Shown here piece after piece: positions 36,051 to 46,653 of a stretch of 64,000 nt of DNA (positions within the stretch are counted from its first letter, which is position 1; each line of letters begins with the position of its first letter). A program made the translations under genes and the position numbers. Under the pieces are notes generated by a model that saw only the letters and a list, made by a program, of their open reading frames with translations, did no database searches and had not been told where the DNA came from. The stretch covers positions 1-64,000 of the forward strand of contig CACJQQ010000002.1 of the NCBI GenBank assembly GCA_902595625.1, written 5' to 3'. Source of the DNA: an uncultured Pelagibacteraceae bacterium. GTDB taxonomy: Bacteria; Pseudomonadota; Alphaproteobacteria; Pelagibacterales; Pelagibacteraceae.

Positions 36051-36793
36051 ATTAATTCTTTATAAACATTTGCTATACCATTTATAGTAATATTTTGATC
36101 AACTGTAGCATTCTTTTTAATAATTTTTTTAAAAAAATTTGCATAACCACCTGTTAATATTACTTTAAAATTTTTTTTATTTTTTGAAATTATTTTGTTG
36201 ATAATATTATTTATTAAACCTTCATATCCCCAAACAAATCCTGCGTTTAATGCTTCTTTAGTATTTTTTCCAAATTTTTTTTGTTTAAAACTCAAATTAA
36301 TTAATGGAAGTAATGCAGTAGCTTTGTTTAAATTATTAATAGAAAGTTTTACACCCGGCGCGATCACGCCGCCCTCATATATACCATTTTTGATAACGTC
36401 AAATGTCGTTGCTGTACCAAAATCTATTACTAGGCAGTTTTTAAATTTTTTTACACCTATTGCATTTGCAATTCGATCTGAACCTAACTGTTTTTTATTT
36501 TTAATATTTATTTTTATTATCTTATTCAAATTTAAATTTTTTAACTCTAAAACTTTATATTTTTTTAACTTCAAACTCTTTTTGATATTTATTAGTACTT
36601 TTGGTACAACACTTGAAAATAAAAATATTGGATTAATATCTTTGTTATATTTTTTTCTAATAATATTTTTTATTAGATCGCCTCTTAGCATCTTAAAAGT
36701 TTCAAAATTATAAGATCTTAAAATTTTAAAGCTATTATTTAAAATACATATTTTTGTTGAGGTGTTGCCTATGTCACCAATTAAATATTTCAT
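36047..36793 (-). CDS. coaX: Type III pantothenate kinase
   Basis: CoaX phosphorylates pantothenate, the first step of coenzyme A synthesis; type III enzymes are not feedback-inhibited by CoA. The 248 residues form an ASKHA-fold protein. The phosphate loop DIGNTSTKICI lies at 6-16, FSSVVPKV near 60, LGSDRIANAIG near 103, CLVIDFGTATTFDVI near 119 with GGVIAPGVKLSINNL following, and VILTGGYANFF near 215. It overlaps birA upstream and rnj downstream by 4 bases each. Confidence 0.92.
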   Translation of the reverse strand: MKYLIGDIGNTSTKICILNNSFKILRSYNFETFKMLRGDLIKNIIRKKYNKDINPIFLFSSVVPKVLINIKKSLKLKKYKVLELKNLNLNKIIKINIKNKKQLGSDRIANAIGVKKFKNCLVIDFGTATTFDVIKNGIYEGGVIAPGVKLSINNLNKATALLPLINLSFKQKKFGKNTKEALNAGFVWGYEGLINNIINKIISKNKKNFKVILTGGYANFFKKIIKKNATVDQNITINGIANVYKELI

Positions 36794-37359
36794 AATTTTT
36801 TAATGAATTTTTTTAACTCCGAAAAAGAATTTCGATTGACTTTAAGTAAAAATTTTTCATAAATTTTTTTAATCATAATAAATAGTTTTTTATTATCTAT
36901 ATTTTTTTTTGTAATATGTTTCAAAGAAGTAGAGGAAAAACTACTATTTTTTGGTTCTAAATTAGTATTTATTCCTATTCCTATTATTAAAAATTTTTTT
37001 TCTGTATTAATAACAGTTTCTTGCAAAATTCCACAAATCTTTTTTCCTTCAAATAGTAAGTCATTTGGCCATTTAATTTTTATCTTTCTGGAAAACTTTT
37101 TAACGAGAACACTTTTTAATATATATGCATTTAAAACTGCAAATTTTTTAAAATCTAGTTTAGTTTTATTCATGCTAAAGAAAATGGTTATAAATAGGTT
37201 TCCTTTTTTAGAAATCCATTTTTTTCCCATCGTCCCTCTTCCTTTAGTTTGCTTCTCAGATAAGATAATTGTCGGCTTAATATTTTTTTTCTTAATTAGT
37301 AAATGAGCTATATCATTTGTGCTTTTAACACTTTTAAATTTAATTGATCTTAATTTCAT
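36790..37359 (-). CDS. birA: Biotin--[acetyl-CoA-carboxylase] ligase, short form
   Basis: BirA attaches biotin to carboxylase carrier protein via biotinyl-AMP. At 189 residues this is only a catalytic domain: there is no DNA-binding helix-turn-helix and no C-terminal SH3-like domain. Visible are the substrate start VKSTND near 11-16, SEKQTKGRGTMGKKW at 34-48, GNLFITIFFS, IKWPNDLLFEGKKICGILQE near 97-115 with the catalytic Lys, and FLIIGIGINTNL. The biotinyl-AMP loop usually reads GRGRRG; here it is GRGTMG (40-45), so the arginine equivalent to E. coli Arg118 is Thr43. It shares one base with the nuoN stop (TAATG). Confidence 0.86.
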   Translation of the reverse strand: MKLRSIKFKSVKSTNDIAHLLIKKKNIKPTIILSEKQTKGRGTMGKKWISKKGNLFITIFFSMNKTKLDFKKFAVLNAYILKSVLVKKFSRKIKIKWPNDLLFEGKKICGILQETVINTEKKFLIIGIGINTNLEPKNSSFSSTSLKHITKKNIDNKKLFIMIKKIYEKFLLKVNRNSFSELKKFIKKL

Positions 37360-38774
37360 TAATTCAAAAATAATGTATCTACAACATTATTTAAAATTGA
37401 AGGATATAAGAAGAAAGTTAATAATATGCTACAGCTTATAAAAATTGATAATTGTGCAAATTTATTTTTTGTTACATCAAAACTTATAACGCTGTCATCA
37501 AAATAAATAGTCTTGATTATTTTTAAATAATAAAAAGCAGATATTACTGTAGTCAGCAATCCTATTATCGCTAAAGCATACATCTTTTGTTCAACCACAG
37601 CAGTAAAAACATAAAATTTGGCAAAAAACCCTCCAAGTGGTGGAATGCCGGCTAAAGAAAATAAGATTACTAAAAATGAAATAGCTAACATTGGATGTTT
37701 TTTTGAAATGCCTGATAAGTCAGAAATATTTTCTTTGTACTCGCCATCTTTTTTTAACAAATACAAACATGAAAAAGCCCCTATATTCATTACAACATAA
37801 ATAGAAATATAAACTATTGCACTTTCATAACCGGGGATCACACCTGTTGCTAAGCCTGCTAAAGCGTATCCAATGTGTCCTATTGAACTATAAGCTAATA
37901 ATCTCTTAACATTTTTTTGCCCAATTGCAGCGACTGCGCCTAAAATCATCGAAGCTATAGATATAAAAATAATTATTGTTTGCCACTCCATTAATATTTT
38001 TGAAAAAGGAATAAGCATAAACTTTATAAAAACAGCTAGTCCGGCAACTTTTGGAACTACTGCAAAATAACTTGTTATTGATGTTGGCGCTCCTTGATAC
38101 ACATCAGGTGTCCACATATGAAAAGGAACGGCTGAAACTTTAAATGCAAGCCCAACCAAAATAAATACCATTGCGAATACTGCGCCGGTATTTTCTTTTC
38201 CTAATTCGTTTGAAATTAAATCAAAATTAGTTGATCCAGTAAATCCATAAAGTAAAGAACAACCGTAAAGTAATAAACCTGATGATAAAGCGCTTAAAAC
38301 AAAATATTTTATACCTGACTCGGACGACTTTAAATTGTCTCTATCAATTGAAGCTAAAATATATAGTGATAATGATTGTAGCTCTAAACCCAAATAAAAT
38401 AAAATTATATCATTAGAACTTACCATGAAGAACATTCCTAAAATTGAGAGCAATATTATTATTGGATACTCAAATTTTGCCAATTTATTATCTAAAATAA
38501 AATTTTTTGATGAATTAAGTACAAATAAGCTTGAGATAAGTATCAATATTTTAAAAAAATTTGAAAAAGCATCTCGTGTGAAACTTTCTAAAAATATTTT
38601 TTCTTCATTATTTGAACCATTTAAAATTATCGTTACCGTCAATAAAATTATTAATGAAGTTAGGTTGAAGATTAAATTAAAACTATTTTTTATGAATACC
38701 CCGAGCATCAAGATAGAAAATATTGATAATGTTAAAAAGATTTCTGGAAGTAGTATATTTAAATTATTTATCAT
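37359..38774 (-). CDS. nuoN: NADH-quinone oxidoreductase subunit N
   Basis: NuoN is one of the three antiporter-like membrane subunits of complex I that move protons. The 471 residues are almost all membrane helices (about 14). Conserved features are LGLELQSLSLYILAS with the key Glu near 130, SGIKYFVLSALSSGLLLYG with the Lys of helix 7 near 155, VSAVPFHMWTPDVYQGAPT near 213 with the coupling lysine region, and KRLLAYSSIGHIGY near 289. It is the last subunit gene; the birA ATG overlaps its stop. Confidence 0.97.
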   Translation of the reverse strand: MINNLNILLPEIFLTLSIFSILMLGVFIKNSFNLIFNLTSLIILLTVTIILNGSNNEEKIFLESFTRDAFSNFFKILILISSLFVLNSSKNFILDNKLAKFEYPIIILLSILGMFFMVSSNDIILFYLGLELQSLSLYILASIDRDNLKSSESGIKYFVLSALSSGLLLYGCSLLYGFTGSTNFDLISNELGKENTGAVFAMVFILVGLAFKVSAVPFHMWTPDVYQGAPTSITSYFAVVPKVAGLAVFIKFMLIPFSKILMEWQTIIIFISIASMILGAVAAIGQKNVKRLLAYSSIGHIGYALAGLATGVIPGYESAIVYISIYVVMNIGAFSCLYLLKKDGEYKENISDLSGISKKHPMLAISFLVILFSLAGIPPLGGFFAKFYVFTAVVEQKMYALAIIGLLTTVISAFYYLKIIKTIYFDDSVISFDVTKNKFAQLSIFISCSILLTFFLYPSILNNVVDTLFLN

Positions 38775-38775
38775 A

Positions 38776-40263
38776 TTAATTTAAACCCTCTTTTTGAACA
38801 GCTATTTCATAGTTATTTATTAAATTGTCTACTGAAACATTTAAAGTTTCCATTAACGGAACCGGATAAAAACCAAAAAAAATAACGAGAAAAGCTAATA
38901 TACCTAACATGATGATCTCTGATTTATTTACATCTTTTAAATTTTTAATTTGATCGTTTTTTGTTTCACCAAAAATAACTCTCTTTGTGAGCCAAAGCAT
39001 ATATGCAGCTCCTAAAATAACTCCAAATGTGGCTAACATTGCAACTAAATAATTCTTCTGGAAGGTTCCTGTTAAAACTAAAAACTCACCTAAAAAGCCA
39101 GACGTTCCTGGAAGGCCCAATCCAGCTAAAGCAAAAACTATAAACAAAAAAGAATATTTTGGTAAATAATTTACTAATCCGCCGTAGGTACTTATCATTC
39201 TGGAATGCAATCTATCATAAACAACTCCCACGCAAAGGAAGAGAGCTGCTGAAATCAATCCATGACTTATCATCTGAAAAACACTCCCTTCAATTCCTTG
39301 TTTGGTAAATGTAAATATTCCAAGAGTTACATAACCCATATGGGCAACTGATGAATATGCAATTAATTTTTTCATATCTTCTTGCATTAAAGCCACTAAA
39401 GAAGTGTAAATAATAGCAATAATACTTAATGTAAAAATTAATGGTGTAAAAAATTCTGAGGCTAGTGGAAACATAGGTAAAGAAAATCTCAAAAAGCCAT
39501 ATCCAGCCATTTTTAAAAGTATTGCAGCTAGTATTACAGATCCAGCTGTAGGCGCTTCAACATGTGCATCAGGTAACCAAGTGTGAACCGGCCACATAGG
39601 CATTTTCACAGCAAAAGAACTGAAAAAAGCTAACCATAATAAGTTTTGATACTCTTTAGGTATTTTAATTTGGTAAATTTGAGTGACATCAGTTGTTCCT
39701 GTTATCCAATAGATTGCAATAATGGCAACAAGCATCAAAACTGATCCCAATAGAGTAAATAGAAAAAATTTAAAAGCTGAGTACACTCTTCTTGGTCCGC
39801 CCCAAATCCCTATGATTAAAAACATTGGGATTAACCCAGCCTCAAAAAATAAATAAAATACGACTAGATCTAATGAGCAAAAAACTCCAATCATGAACGT
39901 TTCTAATATCAAAATCGCTATTAAAAACTCTTTAACTCTATCTTTAACACTATTTATGCATGAGATGATACAAATAGGAGTTATTAATGTTGTAAGGACT
40001 ATAAAAAGGATTGAGATTCCGTCTATGCCGAGTTTAAACTTAATAAAATCATTAATCCAAGATTGTTCCTCTAAAAATTGAAAATCTGCTGATGTATAAT
40101 CCATTGAATACCAGACAAATAAAGACAAAATAAATGTTGCTAAACTACTAAATAAAGAAATGTAAATTGCGCTATTATTGTTTTTTTGCCCTCTGGATAT
40201 GAAGATAAAGAGAGAACTTACTAATGGTAAAAATATAAGAGTAGATAAAATAGGAAAATCCAT
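38776..40263 (-). CDS. nuoM: NADH-quinone oxidoreductase subunit M
   Basis: NuoM is the second antiporter-like complex I subunit. It has 495 residues with about 14 membrane helices. LGIDGISILFIVLTT lies near 73 and FYLFFEAGLIPMFLIIGIWGG, with the channel glutamate, near 135. KMPMWPVHTWLPDAHVEAPTAGSVILA lies near 224 and carries the central lysine motif; MKKLIAYSSVAHMGYVTLG follows near 294. It lies one base before nuoN and 4 bases after nuoL. Confidence 0.97.
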   Translation of the reverse strand: MDFPILSTLIFLPLVSSLFIFISRGQKNNNSAIYISLFSSLATFILSLFVWYSMDYTSADFQFLEEQSWINDFIKFKLGIDGISILFIVLTTLITPICIISCINSVKDRVKEFLIAILILETFMIGVFCSLDLVVFYLFFEAGLIPMFLIIGIWGGPRRVYSAFKFFLFTLLGSVLMLVAIIAIYWITGTTDVTQIYQIKIPKEYQNLLWLAFFSSFAVKMPMWPVHTWLPDAHVEAPTAGSVILAAILLKMAGYGFLRFSLPMFPLASEFFTPLIFTLSIIAIIYTSLVALMQEDMKKLIAYSSVAHMGYVTLGIFTFTKQGIEGSVFQMISHGLISAALFLCVGVVYDRLHSRMISTYGGLVNYLPKYSFLFIVFALAGLGLPGTSGFLGEFLVLTGTFQKNYLVAMLATFGVILGAAYMLWLTKRVIFGETKNDQIKNLKDVNKSEIIMLGILAFLVIFFGFYPVPLMETLNVSVDNLINNYEIAVQKEGLN

Positions 40264-40267
40264 TTTT

Positions 40268-42175
40268 TTAATTTAAAATCAAATAAGTAAGTAGAATTGA
40301 TAAACCTATCAACATTACAAAAGCATAATCATATATAAATCCTGTTTGAAAAATACCTGCTTTGTCGGAAAGTTTTTTTATTAATTTTGAAATACCGTCA
40401 GGGCCAAATCTATCTATAAAACCTAAGTCACCTTTTTTCCAAAAAAAAGAGCCAATTTTCTTAGCAGGTTTCACAAATAACAATTCGTATAGTTCATCTA
40501 TATACCATTTATTAAGTAAAAAATTATAAAGTGGTAAATTAGTATTTTTAAATTCCTCTAGAATTTTAGTATTAGAAATAAAATAGTAATATGAGATCGG
40601 TATAGAAATTACTACTAATACTGGTGTTAAAATTAAAAACCATATAGGGATCGGATCATGTTTTATTTCATTTAGAAAAAATATTGATGACTGCCAGAAT
40701 TCAATACTGTGATGACCAATAAATGTCGTTTTAAAAAAGTAACCAGCAAAAATTGCACCAATAGCTAACAATAATAAAGGACCTAACATAACAAAAGGAG
40801 ACTCATGAGTCTCATTTATTGGTACTTTCAAATTATTGTATGGACCGTGAAATGTTTTAAAAAATAATCTCCAAGAATAAATTGAAGTTAAAAATGCCGT
40901 AAAAATTCCAATTGTTGCCGCATAGTTCCCTAAGGAAGAATTTTTTAAATAAGCAAATTCAATAATTGCATCTTTAGAGTAAAAACCAGATAAAAATGGA
41001 AATCCGGTTAACGCCAAAGTTCCTATCAACATAAAAACATAGGTATAAGGAAGTTTTTTTCTCACCCCACCCATATTCCTTATATCTTGTTCATCTTTGA
41101 ACGCATGAATTACAGATCCAGAACCTAGAAATAATAAAGCTTTAAAAAAAGCGTGAGTGAATAAATGGAACATTGCTACATGATAAGCACCTACACCTGC
41201 AGCAAAAAACATGTAACCTAATTGGCTACAAGTTGAGTAAGCAACTATTTTTTTGATATCATTCTGAACAAGAGCAACTGATGCTGCAAAAATTGCAGTA
41301 ATCATTCCAACTATTGTAACTAGGTTCAAAGCAGTTTGAGAATATTCAAACAGCGGAGAACATCTCACAACTAAAAACACACCGGCTGTCACCATTGTAG
41401 CTGCATGAATAAGTGCTGAGACTGGTGTGGGCCCTTCCATGGCATCTGGTAACCAAGTATGTAATAAAAATTGGGCTGACTTACCCATCGCTCCAATAAA
41501 TAAAAATAAACAAATCAATGTGATTAAAGTTGTCTCAAAACCAAAGAATACCAATTTTTTTTCAATAAATTGTGGAGCTAATTCAAAAACTTCTTGAAAA
41601 TTTATCGTACCGAAATAAAAAAATATTAGAAAAATTCCAATCGCTAAACCAAAATCACCTACCCTGTTTACGATAAAAGCTTTTATTGCTGCGTTATTTG
41701 CGCTCTCTTTTTTATACCAAAAACCAATTAACAGATAAGAACATAGCCCTACTCCCTCCCAGCCAAAGAATAATTGAAGAAAGTTATCTGACACAACGAG
41801 AACTAACATTGAAAATGTAAATAGTGATAAGTAAGACATAAATCTTGGTTTGTGCGGATCATGGCTCATGTAGCCAATGGAATAAATATGTACCAATGCT
41901 GAAACAAAAGTGACAACTACTAGCATCACTGAACTTAAAGGATCAATATTTATTGACCAATTAGCTACAAAATTTCCTGAGCTGATCCATTCAAATATTT
42001 TAAAATTTCCGTATGTATTACTTTGAATTCCATTCCAAAACAAAATTATTGAAAACACAGCTGAAATACTTACGAATAAGCTCGTGGTAATTTCAGAAAA
42101 ATATTTAATTAATGATTTACCTAAAAAGCCAAGTATAGATCCAACTAGGGGTAAAAAAATTACAGCGTACTCCAT
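40268..42175 (-). CDS. nuoL: NADH-quinone oxidoreductase subunit L
   Basis: NuoL is the distal antiporter-like subunit, carrying the long amphipathic helix along the membrane arm. The 635 residues include IDPLSSVMLVVVTFVSALVHIYSIGYM near 78-104, FFGWEGVGLCSYLLIGFWY near 136 and KSAQFLLHTWLPDAMEGPTPVSALIHAATMVTAG near 228. KKIVAYSTCSQLGYMFFAAG lies near 308 and GFPFLSGFYSKD near 390. The C-terminal lateral helix region ends with two hydrophobic segments. The ATG follows the nuoK stop directly. Confidence 0.97.
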   Translation of the reverse strand: MEYAVIFLPLVGSILGFLGKSLIKYFSEITTSLFVSISAVFSIILFWNGIQSNTYGNFKIFEWISSGNFVANWSINIDPLSSVMLVVVTFVSALVHIYSIGYMSHDPHKPRFMSYLSLFTFSMLVLVVSDNFLQLFFGWEGVGLCSYLLIGFWYKKESANNAAIKAFIVNRVGDFGLAIGIFLIFFYFGTINFQEVFELAPQFIEKKLVFFGFETTLITLICLFLFIGAMGKSAQFLLHTWLPDAMEGPTPVSALIHAATMVTAGVFLVVRCSPLFEYSQTALNLVTIVGMITAIFAASVALVQNDIKKIVAYSTCSQLGYMFFAAGVGAYHVAMFHLFTHAFFKALLFLGSGSVIHAFKDEQDIRNMGGVRKKLPYTYVFMLIGTLALTGFPFLSGFYSKDAIIEFAYLKNSSLGNYAATIGIFTAFLTSIYSWRLFFKTFHGPYNNLKVPINETHESPFVMLGPLLLLAIGAIFAGYFFKTTFIGHHSIEFWQSSIFFLNEIKHDPIPIWFLILTPVLVVISIPISYYYFISNTKILEEFKNTNLPLYNFLLNKWYIDELYELLFVKPAKKIGSFFWKKGDLGFIDRFGPDGISKLIKKLSDKAGIFQTGFIYDYAFVMLIGLSILLTYLILN

Positions 42176-42487
42176 TTATCCTTTCATTCCATGAATATCT
42201 TCAACTCTTATTGAGCCTCTGTTTCTGTAATAAATAACAATTATTGCTAATCCTATTGCTGCTTCTGCTGCGGCCACTGTCAAAATTAACATTGTGAATA
42301 TTTGTCCAACTATATCTCCAGAAAAAATTGAGAATGATATTAAATTTATGTTCACTGATAACAATATTAATTCAATAGACATTAATATTACTATTACGTT
42401 TTTTCTATTTAAAAAAATGCCAATGACACCTAAAAAGAATATTATTGCACCTAGAGATAAATAATGACCTAGTCCAATCTCAATCAT
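42176..42487 (-). CDS. nuoK: NADH-quinone oxidoreductase subunit K
   Basis: NuoK is a small three-helix membrane subunit of complex I with two glutamates on the proton path. The start is ATG 42487 ([20 protein letters not shown]); the codon before it is a TTG that would add one residue and is not needed. The 103 residues contain [25 protein letters not shown] (conserved Glu near 36) and [23 protein letters not shown] (second Glu near 71). It overlaps the nuoJ stop by 8 bases. Confidence 0.96.
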   Translation of the reverse strand: MIEIGLGHYLSLGAIIFFLGVIGIFLNRKNVIVILMSIELILLSVNINLISFSIFSGDIVGQIFTMLILTVAAAEAAIGLAIIVIYYRNRGSIRVEDIHGMKG

Positions 42488-43106
42488 CAATTTTTACTCC
42501 TTTATTACTCTCTACATTTCTTAGTTCAATTGACGATGATGGATTTCTAGAAATTTGATTAAAATAGCTTTGTTTTTTTACTCCTTTTCTTTGTCTAAAC
42601 GTTAAAAGTATAGCTCCTATCATTGATAATAAAAGTATAATTCCAGCTAATTGAAAATATAAAATGTAATCAGTGTACATGACTAAACCTAACTGATGTG
42701 TGTTTGAAATATTGGATATATTTAAAGTGCTGCTTGACATTAGATCATCTTTGTATTTCCAACCACCAACTACCACTAATAGCTCTAAAAGTATTAAAAC
42801 ACTGACTATTAATCCTATTGGAATATGAGTTGATTTTTTTCCAATAAACCATGATTGTTTCTGTTCAGCTACGTTAAGCATCATTACTACAAATAAAAAT
42901 AAAACTGCTACAGCTCCAACATAGACAATTAAAATAATCATACCTAAAAATTCAGCACCAACCATTATGAAAAGACATCCAACTGATATAAAATCTAAGA
43001 TTAAAAAAAACACAGAATTAACGGTGCTTCTTGATGTGATTACCATTAAAGAAGAAAAAATTGCTATAACAGAAAAAAAATAAAAAAATACGGAATGAGC
43101 TAACAT
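42480..43106 (-). CDS. nuoJ: NADH-quinone oxidoreductase subunit J
   Basis: NuoJ is a five-helix membrane subunit next to NuoK. The 208 residues show [51 protein letters not shown] (conserved Tyr/Gly pi-bulge region near 55-75), then a loop and further helices. The soluble C-terminal extension is basic ([19 protein letters not shown]). Its length is at the long end for the family, as is usual in alphaproteobacteria. Confidence 0.96.
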   Translation of the reverse strand: MLAHSVFFYFFSVIAIFSSLMVITSRSTVNSVFFLILDFISVGCLFIMVGAEFLGMIILIVYVGAVAVLFLFVVMMLNVAEQKQSWFIGKKSTHIPIGLIVSVLILLELLVVVGGWKYKDDLMSSSTLNISNISNTHQLGLVMYTDYILYFQLAGIILLLSMIGAILLTFRQRKGVKKQSYFNQISRNPSSSIELRNVESNKGVKIDD

Positions 43107-43592
43107 TTATCTATAAGGTTTATCTAGCTTAATATTCTTAGCCAAAACTGACTCCCATCTATCGCCGTTGTCTAATAGTTTTTCTTTATTGTAATAAAGC
43201 TCTTCTCTTGTTTCTGTTGCAAATTCAAAATTAGGTCCTTGAACTATAGCTTCAACGGGACATGACTCTTGACATAAACCGCAATAAATACATTTCAACA
43301 TATCGATATCGTATCTTGTTGTCTTCCTGCTACCATCTGCTCTTTCAGCTGACTCGATTGTTATAGCTTGGGCAGGACAAACTGCTTCACAAAGTTTGCA
43401 GGCTATACATCTTTCTTCGCCATTAGGATATCTTCTTAAAGCATGCTCTCCTCTCATACGAGGGCTTATTGGGCCTTTTTCAAAAGGATAATTTACAGTT
43501 TTGGATTTTTTAAACATTTCTTTAATGGCCATTAACAATCCTTTGATAAACTCAACTAAAAAAATAGTTTTAAAAATTCTGCTTAGAGTCAT
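43107..43592 (-). CDS. nuoI: NADH-quinone oxidoreductase subunit I (two 4Fe-4S)
   Basis: NuoI carries clusters N6a and N6b on the electron path toward quinone. The 161 residues begin with an amphipathic membrane-associated helix. Two CxxCxxCxxxCP motifs follow, [16 protein letters not shown] near 60 and [16 protein letters not shown] near 99, after the conserved [16 protein letters not shown]. The ATG shares its A with the nuoH stop (TAATG). Length and motifs match the alphaproteobacterial/mitochondrial TYKY type. Confidence 0.97.
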   Translation of the reverse strand: MTLSRIFKTIFLVEFIKGLLMAIKEMFKKSKTVNYPFEKGPISPRMRGEHALRRYPNGEERCIACKLCEAVCPAQAITIESAERADGSRKTTRYDIDMLKCIYCGLCQESCPVEAIVQGPNFEFATETREELYYNKEKLLDNGDRWESVLAKNIKLDKPYR

Positions 43593-44599
43593 TAAAAATT
43601 TCCTTTTGGTAATTTATCAAAATAAAATAAAAAACTTGCAGTTAATACCAAATATATTAAAGAAAACGGAAGAAATATTTTCCATCCTAGTCTCATCAAT
43701 TGATCATATCTGTATCTTGGTACTATTGCCTTTATCAAAGCAAATAATAAAAATAAAAATAAAATTTTTAAAATCATCCAGATTGGAGCTGGTATCATAT
43801 TAATTGGATAAATATCTATAATTGGCAACCAACCGCCTAAGAAAAGTATTGAACCCATTGCACACATTAAAAGTATGTTTGCATATTCACCAAGCCAAAA
43901 CATAGCATACATCATTCCAGAATATTCAGTTTGATATCCAGCCACTAACTCGGCTTCGGCTTCTGGTAAATCAAAAGGAGGTCTATTAGTCTCTGCTAAT
44001 GCAGAAATAAAAAAAATCACGAACATTGGAAAAAGAGGAATTACGTACCATAATTCTTTTTGTGCCAACACAATGTCTTTCAAGTTCAACGATCCAACGC
44101 ACAATAAAACATTAATAATTATTATTCCGATAGAAACTTCGTAAGAGACCATTTGAGCTGCAGACCTAATAGCGCCTAAAAATGGATATTTAGAATTTGA
44201 CGCCCATCCACCCATTATAATGCCATAGACACCTAAAGAAGAAACAGCAAATAAATATAATATGCCGACATTAATATCAGACAATACTAATTCTTCACTC
44301 ATAGGAATAACCGCCCAAGCAACTAAAGCTAAAGTCATCGTTACAATGGGAGCAAGTATAAATACGGCTTTATTGGCACTAGCTGGAATAATTATTTCTT
44401 TGAAAATATATTTTAAAGCATCAGCTAATGTTTGAAGTAAACCAAATGGGCCAACAACATTTGGTCCTTTTCTTTTTTGCACTAAACCCCATACCCTTCT
44501 ATCCAACCATACAATCATGGCCACTGAAACTAGTATTGGTACTAATAAAAATAAAATCTTATAAACTTCGCTTCCTAAAATTTGTAAATACTCCATCAT
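43592..44599 (-). CDS. nuoH: NADH-quinone oxidoreductase subunit H
   Basis: NuoH forms most of the quinone-binding chamber at the base of the peripheral arm. The 335 residues contain [35 protein letters not shown] near 30-64, [23 protein letters not shown] near 127-149, [27 protein letters not shown] near 203-229 and [15 protein letters not shown] near 295. All are quinone-site signatures. Two ATGs (44599, 44596) are adjacent; the first is given. It overlaps nuoG by 4 bases. Confidence 0.97.
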   Translation of the reverse strand: MMEYLQILGSEVYKILFLLVPILVSVAMIVWLDRRVWGLVQKRKGPNVVGPFGLLQTLADALKYIFKEIIIPASANKAVFILAPIVTMTLALVAWAVIPMSEELVLSDINVGILYLFAVSSLGVYGIIMGGWASNSKYPFLGAIRSAAQMVSYEVSIGIIIINVLLCVGSLNLKDIVLAQKELWYVIPLFPMFVIFFISALAETNRPPFDLPEAEAELVAGYQTEYSGMMYAMFWLGEYANILLMCAMGSILFLGGWLPIIDIYPINMIPAPIWMILKILFLFLLFALIKAIVPRYRYDQLMRLGWKIFLPFSLIYLVLTASFLFYFDKLPKGNF

Positions 44600-46653
44600 A
44601 TATTATTTGTTCCATCTTTTTTAATTTTTTGACGAATTTGACGACACTCACTCATTGTTTTTGATGAGCGTGAAATAGAGTTTGTGTAGTAATAGTCAAG
44701 TTCTCTCACAGAAATCTTCTCATTGAAAAAACTTGTTTCAATATTATTTGTTTTAATTGCTGATTTTTTTGGCAGTTCGTTTATACCTGAAAAATTTGGA
44801 GCAGTTTCTAAAACTTCTTTTCTTAGCTCATCAAAATTAACTTTGTAATCTTTAGAACCTAATTTTTTAATAATTTGGTTGAATATTTTCCAATCTTCTA
44901 AAGCCTCCCCGATTGGATAAGATGCCTTTTTACATTCTTGTATTCTTCCTTCAAGATTTTCATACAAACCATTTTGTTCAGTATATGTTGCGCTTGGTAA
45001 AATTAAATCTGCGATTTCTGCACCTCTGTCTCCATGGCTTCCTTGATAAACAATAAATTCATCATTTTTTTGAAATTCTAAATTGTCAGAACCTAATAAA
45101 TATAAAAGTTTGAATTTTCTATTTTTCAAATCATCAAAAAATGATGAAGATTTTTCTTTTTTATCTTGTAAAATTTTTAAATCTAAAAGACCTACTGTTG
45201 ATGCATTTTGTACAAGTATATTTAATCCATTCCAGTTTTCATTAATTAAATTATTTTTAATTAAAAATCTTTTAAATTCTTCAAATATATATTCTCCGCT
45301 CTTAAGCTCTAAAGCCGACTCTCCAATAATGATTATTGGTTTTTTTGCTAATAAAAGTTTTTTAGAAAAGTCATGTTCTTTATTTACAATTTTTTTAATA
45401 TCTTCAGTACTATCACCAATTATTTCATATTCATAAGTTAAGTCGCCTGGATTTCCTATTGAGAAGATCGGGATTTTTTTTTGTACAAATGTTTTTCTTA
45501 TTCTAGCGTTTAAAATTGATGCTTCATGTCTTGGGTTGGTTCCAACTAGTAAAATTAAGTCTGTATCTTCAATTCCTGCTATAGAAGAATTAAAAATATA
45601 GTTCATTTTTTCATCTTGGTTTATGTAAAAATTTTTTTCTCTAAATTCCAGATTTTTACTTTTTAATGTTTTAAAGAATTTCTTGAAGCTCAGAGCATTT
45701 TCCATATTGATCATATCGCCAATATGCCCAGCTATTTCATTTGGTTGAACTGAATGTATTTTATCAACTAAAAGATTTATAGCTTCATCCCAAGTGGATT
45801 TTTGTAATTTATTATTTTTTTTTATATACGGAACATCTAGTCTTTGTTTTAATAATCCATCACAAGAATATCTTGTTTTGTCGGATATCCACTCTTCATT
45901 AATTTCATTATTTAATCTTGGTAAAATTCTTTTCACTTCCCAATTGTAAGTATCAACTCTTATGTTTGAACCCACTGCATCCATCACATCTACACTCTCT
46001 GTTTTTTTAAGCTCCCATGGTCTTGCTTCAAAAGCATAAGGTTTAGATGTAAGTGCTCCCACCGGACACAAATCAATAACATTAGCAGACAACTCTGACT
46101 CCATGGATTTTTCTAAGTAAGTCGTGATTTCCATATTTTCACCTCTTCCAATAGCCCCTATTTCTGGAACTCCGGCAACTTCTGTCGCAAATCTCACACA
46201 TCTTGTACAATGAATGCATCTTGTCATTTGGGTCTTAATCAAAGGTCCCATATATTTTTCTTTTACATCTCTCTTATTTTCGACAAATCTTGATTTATCT
46301 ACTCCGTAATACAGAGATTGGTCTTGTAAATCACACTCTCCACCTTGATCGCACACAGGGCAATCTAGTGGATGATTAGCTAATAAAAATTCCATGACTC
46401 CTTTTCTGGCTTTTTCCACTAAAGTAGTATTTGTTTTTATATTCATTCCTTCTGCAGCTGGCATAGCGCAAGATGCGATTGGTTTAGGTGATTTTTCTAA
46501 TTCAACTAAACACATTCTGCAATTTCCAGCTATTGATAGTTTTTCATGATAGCAAAATCTTGGTATCTCAACATCTGCAAGCTCGCATGCTTGAAGGACT
46601 GTCATTCCTTTTTCAAACTCAATCTCTTTTCCATTTATTGTTATCTTAGGCAT
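44596..46653 (-). CDS. nuoG: NADH-quinone oxidoreductase subunit G
   Basis: NuoG is the large Fe-S subunit of the NADH arm. The 685 residues start with a 2Fe-2S ferredoxin domain ([19 protein letters not shown] near 33-51). [20 protein letters not shown] follows near 94 (the His-Cys3 cluster N5), then [12 protein letters not shown] near 143 for another 4Fe-4S, and a molybdopterin-oxidoreductase-like domain with [13 protein letters not shown]. The C-terminal part is diverged and catalytically inactive in the family, as here. It overlaps nuoF by 8 bases and nuoH by 4. Confidence 0.97.
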   Translation of the reverse strand: MPKITINGKEIEFEKGMTVLQACELADVEIPRFCYHEKLSIAGNCRMCLVELEKSPKPIASCAMPAAEGMNIKTNTTLVEKARKGVMEFLLANHPLDCPVCDQGGECDLQDQSLYYGVDKSRFVENKRDVKEKYMGPLIKTQMTRCIHCTRCVRFATEVAGVPEIGAIGRGENMEITTYLEKSMESELSANVIDLCPVGALTSKPYAFEARPWELKKTESVDVMDAVGSNIRVDTYNWEVKRILPRLNNEINEEWISDKTRYSCDGLLKQRLDVPYIKKNNKLQKSTWDEAINLLVDKIHSVQPNEIAGHIGDMINMENALSFKKFFKTLKSKNLEFREKNFYINQDEKMNYIFNSSIAGIEDTDLILLVGTNPRHEASILNARIRKTFVQKKIPIFSIGNPGDLTYEYEIIGDSTEDIKKIVNKEHDFSKKLLLAKKPIIIIGESALELKSGEYIFEEFKRFLIKNNLINENWNGLNILVQNASTVGLLDLKILQDKKEKSSSFFDDLKNRKFKLLYLLGSDNLEFQKNDEFIVYQGSHGDRGAEIADLILPSATYTEQNGLYENLEGRIQECKKASYPIGEALEDWKIFNQIIKKLGSKDYKVNFDELRKEVLETAPNFSGINELPKKSAIKTNNIETSFFNEKISVRELDYYYTNSISRSSKTMSECRQIRQKIKKDGTNNI

